Shown piece after piece: positions 1 through 9,012 of a stretch of DNA of 57,244 nucleotides. The stretch spans positions 1 to 57,244 of the forward strand of contig CABUDJ010000003.1 in the NCBI GenBank assembly GCA_902490325.1, in the 5' to 3' direction. A model generated the notes under the pieces. The model searched no databases. It saw only the letters and a program-made list of their open reading frames with translations, and was not told where the DNA came from. The stretch's first letter is position 1; every line of letters begins with the position of its first letter. The stretch comes from an uncultured Collinsella sp. (GTDB taxonomy: Bacteria > Actinomycetota > Coriobacteriia > Coriobacteriales > Coriobacteriaceae). The translations under genes and the position numbers were made by a program.

Positions 1-290
1 GACAGTCCTGCTCGCACGAAGGCCACATTAAGTGGCCTTCGGCTCGTGCGGAACTCGCGATAAACCTTATGCCCCGCCCCTCCGGAGCCACGTGGGAGCC
101 AGGTTAACTAATTCGGGCCCGGCATTCAGAAAAGTCAGTACAGCAAAATGGCGATGCGAATGGGATTCACAAGAAAGGGGGCACGTTGTCGAAACGTGCC
201 CCCTTAAGTTGCGGTGGAATATGGACTGTTTTTGGCTGTTGGGGTGTTATTTAGTCCGTATTTCACCGCAACCGAGGACGGAATGTGGGA
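1..290. other. Intergenic region at window start
   Basis: No convincing gene. It holds a strong hairpin near 14-53, where GAAGGCCAC and GTGGCCTTC pair inside CGCACGA/TCGTGCG flanks, and a terminator at 170-205 that is listed separately. The first hairpin may be the terminator of a gene to the left of the window. Confidence 0.5.
170..205 (-). terminator. Rho-independent terminator of the amidohydrolase gene
   Basis: Perfect 13-bp arms at 175-187 and 193-205 (AAGGGGGCACGTT and its complement) with a 5-nt loop. Read on the minus strand, the stem is followed by TTTCTTGT. It lies 86 bases past the stop of the minus-strand amidohydrolase. Confidence 0.75.
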
Positions 291-1940
291 CTAACGCTCG
301 TAGATGAGGTTGCCTGCCAGGTAGGTGGCTTGGACTTTGGTGGCTTGGAGTTCTTGGGGGTCGATGGTGAGTGGGTTTTGGTCCAGGACTACCAGGTCGG
401 CGTATTTGCCGGGTTCTAGGCTGCCGAGGTTTTGCTCGTCGCCCGCTGCATAGGCGCTGCCCAGGGTGTAGTTGCGCAGAGCCGTTGCCGCATCGATACG
501 CTCGCTCGGCAACCAGCCGCCCTCGGGCCAGTGGCTTTTGGGGTCTTGGCGCGTAATAGCCGTGTAGAGCACGTTCATGCTGGTAACAGGCGTGATGGGG
601 CTGTCGGTACCGAAGGCTTGGCGAATGCCGCGCTGCTTATAGGTTGCAAACGGCCACATGATGCGGCTGCGCTCCATGCCCAAATCGCGCTCGGGGCCGC
701 CCGGATCGAGCGTGATGTGGCAGGGCTGGCTCGAGGCGACCACGTTGAGCTTGCGCAGGCGGTCGATGTCCTCGGGCAGGAGGTTCTCCAGATGCTCGAG
801 TGTGTTATGGCCGTGCTGGGGCAGGCCGTACAGGTCGGCGGCCTCCTCGAAGATATCCAGCGCGGCATGAATCGCACCGTCGCCGATGACGTGGATACGC
901 ACAGTGTGGCCGCGCTCCGCAGCCGCCAGAACCAGCTTACGCATGCGCTCGGCAGGAACTGTCAGACGGCCCTGGTCGCCCGGGAAGCGCGGATTGGTAT
1001 AGGGCTCGGTGAGATATGCCGTGTGTTCGCTCGACACGCCGTCGAAGAACTGCTTAAAGCCCGGTGCCGAGAGCAGCACATTGTTCGCGTAACGTGCCTG
1101 CAGCTCTTCCAAGCGCGACTGGTCATCCAGCAGCGTGGGGAACAGATGGGCTCGGATGCCCAACTTGCCGGCTGCCTGCAGTTTGTCGTAGACATCGTCG
1201 CGGATAAAATCGCAGCCCGGCATAGGCATGAGCGACATATCGCAGATCGAGGTGATACCCTGCTCGGCCATACGCCTCATTTGATCGGCGTAAGCGCTTG
1301 CAATGCGATCCTCCCCCAGCCACTCAAGGCAGCGCGGTAGCAGCTGCATGGCAGCCGCCTCGTGAGCAATGCCCGCGAGCTCGCCGCTTGCGTCCTTGTC
1401 GTAGCTGCCGCCCGCCGGAGGCTCGCTGTCGCGCGTGACGCCGAGTGCATCGAGTGCGCGGCTGTTGAGCCAAAGCGTATGCCCGTCGCCCGAATACATA
1501 ACGCAGGGACGATCGGGGAATGCCGCATCGAGCGACGCCTTGGTAGGATGCTCGGGCGGGTCCCAACGGTAGTCGCGCCAGCCCTGCGTCACAACCCAAG
1601 CGTCATCGGGCAGGTCCTTGGAAAACTCGAGCGCGTGCTGCACCAGTGCCGCCTCGGACGTGCCCATATCCATGAGCATGTACGGCGAGGAACCGACCGA
1701 GGTATGGAAGAAGTGCAGATGAGCGTCATGAAAGCCGGGGCAGACAAACTGCTCGCCGTAGTCGATAACCGATGTGGCGGCAGGAGCGGCGGCGATCACG
1801 TCATCGGGCTCACCGACTGCGACGATACGGTCGCCTGCGATGGCAATCGCCAGCTCGCGGGCGGTATCGATGCCGTCTTGCGCGGTAAAGACGTTCTTGG
1901 AGCGGATAATCCGATCGATATGTTGCATGGGCATCCCCAT
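291..1940 (-). CDS. YtcJ-like amidohydrolase (Amidohydro_3 family)
   Basis: Metal-dependent amidohydrolase of about 549 residues, the usual size for YtcJ-type proteins. An N-terminal beta-sandwich (residues 5-65) leads into the TIM barrel, which opens with the metal motif HDAHLH (residues 71-76). Further family signatures are RIHVIGDGAIHAALD in the middle and GTDSPITP near the C-terminus, where the catalytic Asp lies. The substrate cannot be read from sequence; relatives act on N-acyl or formamide-like bonds. The open frame runs upstream to 2669, but homology starts here. Three ATGs (1940, 1934, 1928) are clustered and a weak G-rich stretch precedes them, so the exact start is uncertain. It is divergent from the M20 peptidase. 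Confidence 0.85.
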   Translation of the reverse strand: MGMPMQHIDRIIRSKNVFTAQDGIDTARELAIAIAGDRIVAVGEPDDVIAAAPAATSVIDYGEQFVCPGFHDAHLHFFHTSVGSSPYMLMDMGTSEAALVQHALEFSKDLPDDAWVVTQGWRDYRWDPPEHPTKASLDAAFPDRPCVMYSGDGHTLWLNSRALDALGVTRDSEPPAGGSYDKDASGELAGIAHEAAAMQLLPRCLEWLGEDRIASAYADQMRRMAEQGITSICDMSLMPMPGCDFIRDDVYDKLQAAGKLGIRAHLFPTLLDDQSRLEELQARYANNVLLSAPGFKQFFDGVSSEHTAYLTEPYTNPRFPGDQGRLTVPAERMRKLVLAAAERGHTVRIHVIGDGAIHAALDIFEEAADLYGLPQHGHNTLEHLENLLPEDIDRLRKLNVVASSQPCHITLDPGGPERDLGMERSRIMWPFATYKQRGIRQAFGTDSPITPVTSMNVLYTAITRQDPKSHWPEGGWLPSERIDAATALRNYTLGSAYAAGDEQNLGSLEPGKYADLVVLDQNPLTIDPQELQATKVQATYLAGNLIYER

Positions 1941-2096
1941 CTCTGGCAGGAAATTCAACACCCCCGAGTGTACTCCCCCGCCCTTGTAACAAAACCCCAA
2001 GCGGCAAACGGCAACTTTACCAGCCCTAGCGGCAGGTGGCATACTGGAGAGAGCCTGTACGATTTTGCGATCAACCCAGCAAGGAGCAAATCGACC

Positions 2097-3560
2097 ATGA
2101 CGAAGACCAAGGCACAGCAGATTATGGCGGCGACCGAGGCTCGCGCGGCTGACGACGTCACCGCAGCCATCAAAGATATCGCTACCGAGTTTGAACCCTA
2201 TATCATCAAGCAGCGCCGGCACTTCCATAAGCACCCGGAGCTGAGCCTTGCCGAGGAGCGCACGACCTCCGACATCGCCAACCAGCTCGACGCCATGAAT
2301 ATCCCCTACGAGCGTCCGCTCAAGACCGGCTTGGTGGCAACGCTTCGCGGTACCGCGTCGGATGCCTACCACGAGGACGGCACGCCGCGCCGCCGCATCC
2401 TGCTGCGCGCGGATATCGACGCCCTGCCCGTCACCGAGCAGACCGGCGAGGAGTTTGCCAGCGTCAACGAGGGCTGCATGCACGCCTGCGGCCACGACTG
2501 CCACATCGCCATGATGCTCGGCACGCTGCAGATCCTGCGCCATATGACCGACGACATCCACGGCGAAGTCCGCATCGTCTTCCAGCCCAGTGAGGAAAAC
2601 GGCCAGGGCGCCAAACTCATGATCGGCACGGGCGTGCTCGACGGCGTCGATGGCGCCTACGCCGCGCACATCTGGAGCGAGGTTGACGCCGGCACCGTGA
2701 GCTGCGAGCCCGGTCCGCGCATGGCCAATACCGACTGGTTCCGCATCGATGTTCGCGGCACCTCATGCCACGGTGCCATGCCCCAGCGCGGTCACGACGC
2801 CGTTATGGTTGCCGCCGAGATCGTCAATGCCCTGCAGACCATCGTTTCGCGCGAGATCAGTCCCTACGAGCCGGCCGTCATTACCGTCGGCGAGCTGCAC
2901 GGCGGAACCGCGCGCAACGTTATCGCCGGCACGGCCTACCTCGCCGGCACGGTGCGCACCTACGGCGATTCGACCCACGAGGAAATGCCGGAGCTTATGC
3001 GTCGCATCGTGGAGCATACCGCGGCCGCCTTGGGCGCCGAGGCAGAGCTCACCGACTACACCATCGCCAACTACAAGGTCGAAAACGACGCCGCCTCGAG
3101 CGAGCGCTGCCGCCAGGCAGTAATCAAATGCCTGGGCCCCACCGGCCAAGGCCATTATCGCGGCACACTTTCGGGCGAGGATTTTTCGGAGTACCTGCGC
3201 CGTGTACCGGGCGTGCTCGCCTTTGTAGGTACGCGCAACCCCAAGATTGGCGCCACGTACGCCCAACATTCTTGCTTCTACAAGATTGACGAGTCGGTAC
3301 TGGCCAAGGGCTCCATGGTGGCCGCCCAATATGCCATCGACTTTTTGGCCGAGCCCACACAAGAAGAGCTCGACGGCCCCACGATTGCCGCGGTCGCCGA
3401 GACCAATCCCGACCTGGCAGCCAAACTGCGCTCTGCCAAGGCGACGTCCGCCGAGGCCCGTGACGCCATCCATGATGCCCGCACCGCCCGACACGCCGCG
3501 ATCAAGGGCATCCACGATGCACGTGCCGCCGCTCGCCGCGAGGAGAAGCACGACGAGTAG
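2097..3560 (+). CDS. M20 family metallopeptidase/amidohydrolase
   Basis: Zinc-dependent peptidase or N-acyl-amino-acid hydrolase of the M20D (hippurate hydrolase/IAL-ILR1) type, 487 residues. HFHKHPELS lies at residues 42-50, the metal cluster HACGHDCH at 129-136, the catalytic glutamates in QPSEENGQGA, and the dimerisation-domain motif SCHGAMPQRGHDAV follows. The tail of about 60 residues (SAKATSAEARDAIHDARTARHAA onward, not quoted in full) is a charged Ala/Arg-rich helix not typical of the family. ATG 2097 was chosen because AAGGAG lies 8 bases upstream and homology begins shortly after. A longer in-frame opening back to 1362 is antisense to the amidohydrolase and is rejected. Confidence 0.9.
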   Translation: MTKTKAQQIMAATEARAADDVTAAIKDIATEFEPYIIKQRRHFHKHPELSLAEERTTSDIANQLDAMNIPYERPLKTGLVATLRGTASDAYHEDGTPRRRILLRADIDALPVTEQTGEEFASVNEGCMHACGHDCHIAMMLGTLQILRHMTDDIHGEVRIVFQPSEENGQGAKLMIGTGVLDGVDGAYAAHIWSEVDAGTVSCEPGPRMANTDWFRIDVRGTSCHGAMPQRGHDAVMVAAEIVNALQTIVSREISPYEPAVITVGELHGGTARNVIAGTAYLAGTVRTYGDSTHEEMPELMRRIVEHTAAALGAEAELTDYTIANYKVENDAASSERCRQAVIKCLGPTGQGHYRGTLSGEDFSEYLRRVPGVLAFVGTRNPKIGATYAQHSCFYKIDESVLAKGSMVAAQYAIDFLAEPTQEELDGPTIAAVAETNPDLAAKLRSAKATSAEARDAIHDARTARHAAIKGIHDARAAARREEKHDE

Positions 3561-3605
3561 TCGATCCACGACCATCTCGCAGTCATAGCCGCATCGCGAT
3601 ATCAA

Positions 3606-3646
3606 AGCGGGGGCGGACGCTTCGGCACGTCCGTCCCCGCTTATTT
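3606..3646 (+). terminator. Terminator of the M20 peptidase
   Basis: Arms at 3606-3619 and 3628-3641 (AGCGGGGGCGGACG with one mismatch) with an 8-nt CTTCGGCA loop, followed by TATTTGT. It is 45 bases past the M20 stop codon. Confidence 0.75.
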
Positions 3647-3700
3647 GTCAAGCGCTATTTCTACCGTTTCTACCCCGTCCCCAAATGGCAGGTGGCAGGG

Positions 3701-5017
3701 TTACTCGTCCTGCGGGTCCTCGTCGGAGCTTGGCGCAGGCTCGGGCTCAGGCGCAGGCTCGGGCTCAGGCGCAGGCTCGGGCTCCGGTTCCGGCATGGGC
3801 GCGGGCTCGGGCTCAGGCACGGGCTCGGGCTCAGGCTCAGGCACGGGCTCGGGCTCGGGCTCGGGCGCAGGCGCCGGCGCCGCAGCGGAATCGGATACGG
3901 GCGCTGCGTCGGCGCTAAAACCAGCCGGAGCAGACTTCTTCTCAAACGGCAGCACAAAAGTCAGGACGTCGTCCTTGTCCTCGTCGGCCCACTCGCTTGC
4001 GTAGCGCGCAACCCAATAGCCAACGGCACGGTGCTTGAGCATCTTGCCAAAGACCGTGAGGAATACCGTGACAAACGCCGTCAGCACCAAGAACAATACG
4101 AGCGTGATGCCACCGCCGGTAACAAGCGCCTCAATAGCCGTAGGACGGTAGTAGTAGCTATACATACCGACAGAGGCAATGGTGCCAAAGACGAACGTCA
4201 GGATCCAGGTGACAACGTTGGCGACCAGGCCCGTCAAAAACTCGGGAAGGAACGAAGCGCAGAACAGTTTGGTCTTGTTGTGCTTAAAGGCCGCCCAGAC
4301 CTTATCGAGCGAAAACGCGCTCTCGACACGACCGGTCACCGCAAAGTGCATCACGGCAATGTCGGCGAACATCTTAAAGAAGACCCCCAAGACCGCCGTG
4401 GCAATCATGGCCAGGACAAGCAGGCCAAGCGAGCCGAACAGCGCTGCCTCGAGTGCATAAGAGCCGTAATACGAATACGAGCCCGCGGCGCCAATTACCA
4501 CGCTCTCCACCAGCGAAAGCACTACACCGATAACGGGAATGGCAGCGATAACCTCGAGCACGACCGAGATAACGCTCGAAAAGACTCCGAGCCCAAACGA
4601 CGTGGAACGCATGAGTGGACGATCCATACCGTCATCAACCTTGAGCGACAGATCGCGACCCCACTCAATACCAAAGCCGGAACCACACACGCTCGCAATG
4701 CAAGCTGCCAAAAAGCCGATGGCAGCCGCGATACCGCCGATAACGGGAATAAACAGCACGAGTACCGACACAACACAAATCAGCGCCGGTAAAAAGGCAA
4801 TCTGGCACACGCGCTGCAGCACGCCCGGCGTCTTGGTCATGTCCTCAAACGCCTGAGCCACACAGCCCTTGGACGCATTCGCCACGGGCGGTTGCGGAAC
4901 AAACTGCTGGGGCTGACCCTGAGGGGCAGAGGCTGCGGCACCGGCATTAGGAGCACCGCACGCGCCACAGAACTTGTCGTTGTCGCCCATGGGGGCACCA
5001 CACTGCGAACAGAACAT
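3701..5017 (-). CDS. Zinc-ribbon membrane protein with Pro-Glu repeat tail
   Basis: 438 residues. It starts with a double zinc ribbon (FCSQCG ... FCGACG, residues 2-22), followed by a Gln/Pro linker. A body of six or so hydrophobic segments follows, with Gly/Val-rich helices similar to DUF975/DUF4013-type membrane proteins. The last 80 residues are almost pure PEPEPEP/VPEPEPE repeats ending in acidic SSDEDPQDE. Zinc-ribbon plus membrane proteins of this kind are common in Coriobacteriia; the function is unknown. The start at 5017 puts GAAGGG about 9 bases upstream; an ATG at 5026 would abut the ribosome site. The rigid Pro-Glu tail may span part of the envelope (inference). Confidence 0.75.
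   Translation of the reverse strand: MFCSQCGAPMGDNDKFCGACGAPNAGAAASAPQGQPQQFVPQPPVANASKGCVAQAFEDMTKTPGVLQRVCQIAFLPALICVVSVLVLFIPVIGGIAAAIGFLAACIASVCGSGFGIEWGRDLSLKVDDGMDRPLMRSTSFGLGVFSSVISVVLEVIAAIPVIGVVLSLVESVVIGAAGSYSYYGSYALEAALFGSLGLLVLAMIATAVLGVFFKMFADIAVMHFAVTGRVESAFSLDKVWAAFKHNKTKLFCASFLPEFLTGLVANVVTWILTFVFGTIASVGMYSYYYRPTAIEALVTGGGITLVLFLVLTAFVTVFLTVFGKMLKHRAVGYWVARYASEWADEDKDDVLTFVLPFEKKSAPAGFSADAAPVSDSAAAPAPAPEPEPEPVPEPEPEPVPEPEPAPMPEPEPEPAPEPEPAPEPEPAPSSDEDPQDE
3725..3880 (-). repeat. Tandem hexamer-type coding repeat (Pro-Glu)
   Basis: The 3' end of the zinc-ribbon gene is a run of near-identical GGCTCGGGCTCAGGC-like units on the plus strand, encoding alternating Pro and Glu with occasional Ala, Val or Met. 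Low-complexity repeats like this are prone to length change by slippage. Confidence 0.8.
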
Positions 5018-5167
5018 CGAAATCATCCCTTCGTATCATGAGCGAATCATCTGGATCGCAAACGATGTCTTTAGCATCATTATCACCCAATGTGGGGACA
5101 AATGCTCCAACATGACGTATTTGCAACGCGCAGGGCGCTATTCGATTGTTTGATGAGCTCGACCGCG

Positions 5168-6190
5168 TTAGTTCGTTCCGCGGAAACCCTTGCCGACGAT
5201 CTCGGAGCTGTCGACAATCGTGATAAAGGCACCCGGATCGATCTCGCGCGCGTAGCGACGCAGTTGCACGGCCTCGCGACGACTCAGCACGCTCATGATC
5301 ACCGTCACGCACTTGCCCGAGAAAGCACCATAGCCGCGGCTGATAGTCGCCGTACGGTTGAGATGCTTGACGATAAACTCCTCGACCTTAAGGGGCTCGG
5401 AACAAATGACCGTGCAGACTTTGCGCAGGTGAATGCTCTCGATGGCCTTGTCGACCACAAGCGTCTTGGCAAACAGGCCGAGCACGCAATACAGACCGAC
5501 ACGCGGGCCATACAAAAAGGCCGCGATGGTCACGATGCCGATATCGACCAGCAGCAGGGCACGGCCAATCTCGAGCGTCGTACGGCGCTTGAGGATCATG
5601 GCAAGAATGTCCGTGCCACCCGTCGAGGCGCCGATGTCAAAGACAATAGCGCTGCCAAGCGCCGGCAAGATGACGGCAAAGCACAGGTCGAGCCACATAT
5701 CACCCGTCAGAGAGACATCGGTCGGAATAAAAAGCTCAAACAGCGAAACATAGGCGGACAGCGCAAACGAGGCGAAGACGCTCCACAGGATTGCCTTGCG
5801 CTCCAAAAAGATAAAGCCCAAAACGACGAGAACCGCGTTGATAATCCACATAAAGACGCCGACGGGCAGGGTCGGGAACAGCGTGGACAGAATGACCGAC
5901 ACGCCCGAGGTGCCGCCAAAAGCAAAGTGATTAGGGGTTTTAAACGCGACGATGGCAAAGGCCGTGAGGATCAGGCCCAGATTGAGCTCGGCAAAAAAGC
6001 GCGGAAAACCTGGCTCCTGGCTGCGCTTGCGACCAGCGCGCTCGCCCCGCTCGATAACATCGCGATCGACCACGCGCTCCATCGGCACTACGGGAGGACG
6101 ATGCACCTCCTCGGCAGCACGCGACGCCGCCTCTGCCGCAGCGGCCTCAATTGCCCATGCCTTGCTTTCTGTTTCGTGCTCGTCGGCCAT
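5168..6190 (-). CDS. YitT family membrane protein (DUF161/DUF2179)
   Basis: 340 residues. An N-terminal Ala/Glu-rich cytosolic segment of about 65 residues precedes five to six transmembrane helices (family motif NHFAFGGTSGVSVIL, then GSAIVFDIGASTGGTDILA) and a C-terminal DUF2179 domain of about 80 residues, probably a cytosolic ligand-binding domain. YitT proteins are thought to be transporters or transport-linked; the substrate is unknown. The start has GAGGGG about 8 bases upstream. The N-terminal extension is longer than in Bacillus YitT. It is transcribed alone on the minus strand. Confidence 0.85.
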   Translation of the reverse strand: MADEHETESKAWAIEAAAAEAASRAAEEVHRPPVVPMERVVDRDVIERGERAGRKRSQEPGFPRFFAELNLGLILTAFAIVAFKTPNHFAFGGTSGVSVILSTLFPTLPVGVFMWIINAVLVVLGFIFLERKAILWSVFASFALSAYVSLFELFIPTDVSLTGDMWLDLCFAVILPALGSAIVFDIGASTGGTDILAMILKRRTTLEIGRALLLVDIGIVTIAAFLYGPRVGLYCVLGLFAKTLVVDKAIESIHLRKVCTVICSEPLKVEEFIVKHLNRTATISRGYGAFSGKCVTVIMSVLSRREAVQLRRYAREIDPGAFITIVDSSEIVGKGFRGTN

Positions 6191-6299
6191 TACGGCAACC
6201 CCTCGTTAACAATTTGGAAACAATGCGCCCATTAGAGTAACGCGGAACGTGGGGATTGCAACCCTTAGTTAGACGAGCGGTATGACTATATCGGGAGCG

Positions 6300-6344
6300 T
6301 GCAAAAACGGCCGGCCACGCTTTTGCTTGCGCGGTCGGCCGTTT
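6300..6344 (-). terminator. Terminator of the Asp23 operon
   Basis: Inverted arms 6305-6320 and 6329-6344 (AAACGGCCGGCC-type) with a TTTTTGC tail when read on the minus strand. The dispersed hairpin at 6355-6399 lies between it and the Asp23 stop codon. Confidence 0.65.
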
Positions 6345-6354
6345 AATGTTTTCG

Positions 6355-6399
6355 CAGATAAAACCTGCCAAAACAAACCTGTCCCCTTTTGGAAGGTTA
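6355..6399 (+). repeat. Loop-conserved hairpin element, copy A
   Basis: AACCTGCCAAAA and TTTTGGAAGGTT arms enclose the loop CAAACCTGTCCCC. The last bases (TTA, 6397-6399) are the complement of the TAA stop of the Asp23 gene. It belongs to the family described in the findings. Confidence 0.7.
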
Positions 6400-6912
6400 T
6401 TCGTGCTGGCTGGTGCGGTGCTCGTACTCCTCGGGGGTGATGACATCCTCGATGCGCAGGTTGACGCCCGCCACCTCAAGGCCAGTCATCGCGGCAAGGC
6501 GCTCGGTGACACGTGCCTTGACATCGTCGAAGATCGCGGGCGCATAGGCGCCGTACTCGATGATGACGGAGATGTTGACGACCACGCGATTGTCATCGGT
6601 GACCTCGACCGTCACGCCCTTGGTCAGATTCTCGGCACCAAACTGCTCCTGCACAAAGTGCATGAGGTTACCCTTCATGCCCAGAACGTGCGGAACCTCG
6701 CGAGTGGCCATGGCAACGATCTTCTCGATCACGCCGTTGGAATAGGTCAGCGAGTCCTCGGACTCGTCTGCTTCCTCGTCGTCCTCATCCGTATCGGACT
6801 CGGCCTCGACGAGAGCCTCGTCCTCGAGCGTCACATCCTCAGCTTCGGCGACGACCGCCTCGTTCTCCTCGAGCTCGGTATCGGCTACATCGACCTTCGT
6901 ATTAAAAGCCAT
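6397..6912 (-). CDS. Asp23/Gls24 family envelope stress protein
   Basis: 171 residues. A long acidic N-terminal region (residues 1-60, Glu/Asp-rich) precedes the DUF322/Asp23 domain (GVIEKIVAMATREVPHVLGM, then VNISVIIEYGAYAPAIFDDVKARV). In staphylococci Asp23 is held at the membrane by AmaP and affects cell-wall stress responses. AmaP and DUF2273 genes lie directly upstream here, so this looks like the same membrane-tethered complex. The start has AGGAGG 5-6 bases upstream. The extended acidic N-terminus is longer than in Asp23 of Firmicutes. Last gene of a three-gene minus-strand operon. Confidence 0.85.
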   Translation of the reverse strand: MAFNTKVDVADTELEENEAVVAEAEDVTLEDEALVEAESDTDEDDEEADESEDSLTYSNGVIEKIVAMATREVPHVLGMKGNLMHFVQEQFGAENLTKGVTVEVTDDNRVVVNISVIIEYGAYAPAIFDDVKARVTERLAAMTGLEVAGVNLRIEDVITPEEYEHRTSQHE

Positions 6913-6956
6913 GGTTCCTCCTTATGCCTGCCGCGGATGCGACAGTCGAATACATA

Positions 6957-7334
6957 TTAGCGGCCGCTAAACAGACGGCCGAAGAAGTTGAAGATCCCGT
7001 TCTCGCCGTCGCGAATTTGACCGATCACAGCGCCGATCAGCACGAAGAATGCAATGACGAGCGTATCCCACAGGCCCAACGTGAGCACCAAAACGGCGAG
7101 GATAAAGCCAGCGACGGCACCGAGCGTGGTGTTGGGATGACGCACAGCATAGCTCCAGATGGCAGCGCCCGTACCCTTGATGAGACCCATAGCCTCGTCA
7201 AAATCCGCGGCTGCCGCGTCTTGTAACTCGGTTGCCTCTACTTTGGAATCAACAGGTTCGCTCGCCGACGTGGCGCTCTGGTCAATCGTCAGGCGCGGCG
7301 TACGAGCGGTCTTATCTTGATTGGTATCACTCAC
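6957..7334 (-). CDS. DUF2273-like small membrane protein
   Basis: 125 residues. The N-terminal half is cytosolic and charged; the C-terminal half has two closely spaced hydrophobic helices (YAVRHPNTTLGAVAGFILAV and TLVIAFFVLIGAVIGQIRDG), the arrangement of DUF2273 proteins found beside Asp23 genes. A GTG start at 7334 is chosen because GGAGG sits 6 bases upstream and it overlaps the end of amaP by 8 bases, which indicates translational coupling. An ATG-initiated extension to 7553 would lie antisense-frame inside amaP and is rejected. Confidence 0.75.
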   Translation of the reverse strand: MSDTNQDKTARTPRLTIDQSATSASEPVDSKVEATELQDAAAADFDEAMGLIKGTGAAIWSYAVRHPNTTLGAVAGFILAVLVLTLGLWDTLVIAFFVLIGAVIGQIRDGENGIFNFFGRLFSGR

Positions 7335-7872
7335 CGGAAACCTCCACGGTCTGGACGGTAGTCTTGGACGGCAAAAAACGGACGCGCGCGGTCGTACCCG
7401 GCGCGCCGAGCATGGTATCGCAGGCTTCTTCGATGCGCTGCTGCATCGCGGTAGCCAGAGATGCCACGTCCTTATCGTCAAGCGCGATAGCCTCGACCTT
7501 AAAACGGACGTGCGAATCGTCGGGGCCTTGGACGCGGGCCTCGATATGCTCAACCATCACGCGGTCGTCGCGCTCGGCAGCAGCCCTGGCGCACGAAGAA
7601 AGCGCCGCAAGGGTAACCTCGATATTGCGCTCCCCCGCCGGATGCACGCAGGACGGCTCGCGACGGGCGAACATCAGGCGGAAAAAGCTCAGCAGTACGC
7701 CAAGCGCCACGACGCCGGCGCACACCGTCACGACGATGCGCGGCATGGGGTCGCGCATCAGCAGCATAAAGCGATACGTATACGGCCCCCAAAACTGGCA
7801 GACAAGCGTACCCAGCGCCACGATGGTGGCGGCAAGATACACGATCGCTAGGGCTCGTTTGAGTACGCGCAC
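7327..7872 (-). CDS. amaP: AmaP-like alkaline-shock membrane anchor protein
   Basis: 181 residues: two N-terminal transmembrane helices (residues 8-27 and 46-66, with the VTVCAGVVALGVLLSFFRLMF segment split by Gly) followed by a cytosolic alpha/beta domain ending EVSGE. AmaP anchors Asp23 to the membrane in staphylococci. Gene order AmaP-DUF2273-Asp23 on one strand supports the call more than sequence identity does. The start is GTG with GAAGGGAG about 8 bases upstream. Confidence 0.7.
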   Translation of the reverse strand: MRVLKRALAIVYLAATIVALGTLVCQFWGPYTYRFMLLMRDPMPRIVVTVCAGVVALGVLLSFFRLMFARREPSCVHPAGERNIEVTLAALSSCARAAAERDDRVMVEHIEARVQGPDDSHVRFKVEAIALDDKDVASLATAMQQRIEEACDTMLGAPGTTARVRFLPSKTTVQTVEVSGE

Positions 7873-7923
7873 GCGGCGCTCCCTTCAAATCTCGGCTCTC
7901 GAAATGCAGAACGGTTCGCATCA

Positions 7924-7969
7924 TTATAAAAGAGCCGGGTCCGGTGCTCTACGCACGCGGATCCGGCTC
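7924..7969 (-). terminator. Terminator of yebC
   Basis: Arms 7932-7943 and 7958-7969 (GAGCCGGGTCCG with one G-T pair) and a TTTTAT tail on the minus strand. The tail also creates TATAAT (7921-7926, complement), which could serve as the -10 box of the downstream amaP operon, though no clear -35 box is visible. Confidence 0.75.
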
Positions 7970-8038
7970 ATCTATTCCACGAGGCTTGCATGCTCGCTTC
8001 ATTATGCCCAGATATGCACGGCTTAACCCGTGCAAGCG

Positions 8039-8845
8039 CTACTCCTCCTCGAGGGCAGCGATGACCTCGTCGGTCATGTCCATGGTGCTGTAAACATCCT
8101 GGACGTCGTCGAGCTCCTCAAGACGGTCGATGAGGCGCTGAACCTTCTTGGCGTCGGTACCGGAGACCTCGGTCGGGGTGGTCGGGACCATAGTGGTCTC
8201 GGAGCCCTTGACCTGGATGCCCTGCTCCTCGAGTGCCTTGGAAACAGCCATGACGTCGTTGGCGGCGGTCCAGACGATCCACTCCTCGCCGGCGTCCTCG
8301 TAGTCCTCGCCACCGGCCTCGGCGATCGCCATCATAAACTCATCCTCGTCACCGGCAGCACCGTTGGCGATCATGGTCTCCTTCTTGGCGTTCTCGTCCA
8401 GGATCTCCTTGGCGACGACGATCTGGCCCTTGCGCTCAAACTGGAAGGCGACGGAGCCAGAGGTGCCCAGGTTGCCGCCAGCGTGGGAGAAGGCGGAACG
8501 GACATCGGCGGCGGTACGGTTGCGGTTATCGGTCAGGCAGTCAACGTAGACGGCAACGCCGGCGGGACCATAGCCCTCGTACACGATGTTCTCGTAGACG
8601 GCGGCATCGGCACCCGAACCAAATGCCTTGTCGATAGCGGACTTGATCTTGTCCTTAGGCATGGACTGAGCCTTGGCCTTGGCAACGGCAGCGGCGAGGC
8701 TGGCGTTGTTCTCGGGCAGCGGGTCACCGCCGAGACGGGCAGCAACGGTGATGTTGCGGCTGAGCTTGGAGAAGAGGGCGGAACGCTTGGCGTCCTGCGC
8801 GCCCTTACGATGCTTGGTTGTGGCCCACTTAGAGTGTCCGGACAT
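8039..8845 (-). CDS. yebC: YebC/PmpR family regulatory protein
   Basis: 268 residues, a little longer than the usual 240-250. The family signature MSGHSKWATTKHRKGAQDAKR opens the protein, and the NIVYEGYGPAGVAVYVD block is intact. YebC proteins bind DNA and several help ribosomes through proline-rich stalls. In this organism a strongly Pro-Glu repetitive protein is encoded nearby, but no link is shown. The extra length comes from acidic insertions around residues 170-190. The start has AGGAG 7 bases upstream. Single-gene unit with its own terminator. Confidence 0.93.
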   Translation of the reverse strand: MSGHSKWATTKHRKGAQDAKRSALFSKLSRNITVAARLGGDPLPENNASLAAAVAKAKAQSMPKDKIKSAIDKAFGSGADAAVYENIVYEGYGPAGVAVYVDCLTDNRNRTAADVRSAFSHAGGNLGTSGSVAFQFERKGQIVVAKEILDENAKKETMIANGAAGDEDEFMMAIAEAGGEDYEDAGEEWIVWTAANDVMAVSKALEEQGIQVKGSETTMVPTTPTEVSGTDAKKVQRLIDRLEELDDVQDVYSTMDMTDEVIAALEEE

Positions 8846-8961
8846 ACGTGTCTCCTATCGGTTTCGACCTAAAGCCCAGCGCAGATGCTCGGGCAATATA
8901 AACAAGTGTCGTTATGATATACCTACTGGCCTGCGAGATAAACCCCAAAATGAAGGCGTCG

Positions 8962-9012
8962 TGATGATGTCCCCTTTGGTGCAAAGAAACCTGACCCCAA
9001 TGCACCAAGTTA
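8962..9012 (+). repeat. Loop-conserved hairpin element, copy G
   Basis: TTGGTGCA and TGCACCAA arms enclose a loop containing AAACCTGACCCC, a close variant of the family core. It ends on TTA at 9010-9012, the complement of the stop codon of the DUF6020 gene. Confidence 0.6.

Noticed and set aside
291..2669. 792-residue extension of the amidohydrolase upstream of 1940
   Set aside because: The extra segment is antisense to the M20 peptidase, lacks homology and a ribosome site, and reflects GC-driven open frames.
3725..3880. Non-coding minisatellite
   Set aside because: It lies in frame within a convincing gene and encodes Pro-Glu repeats.
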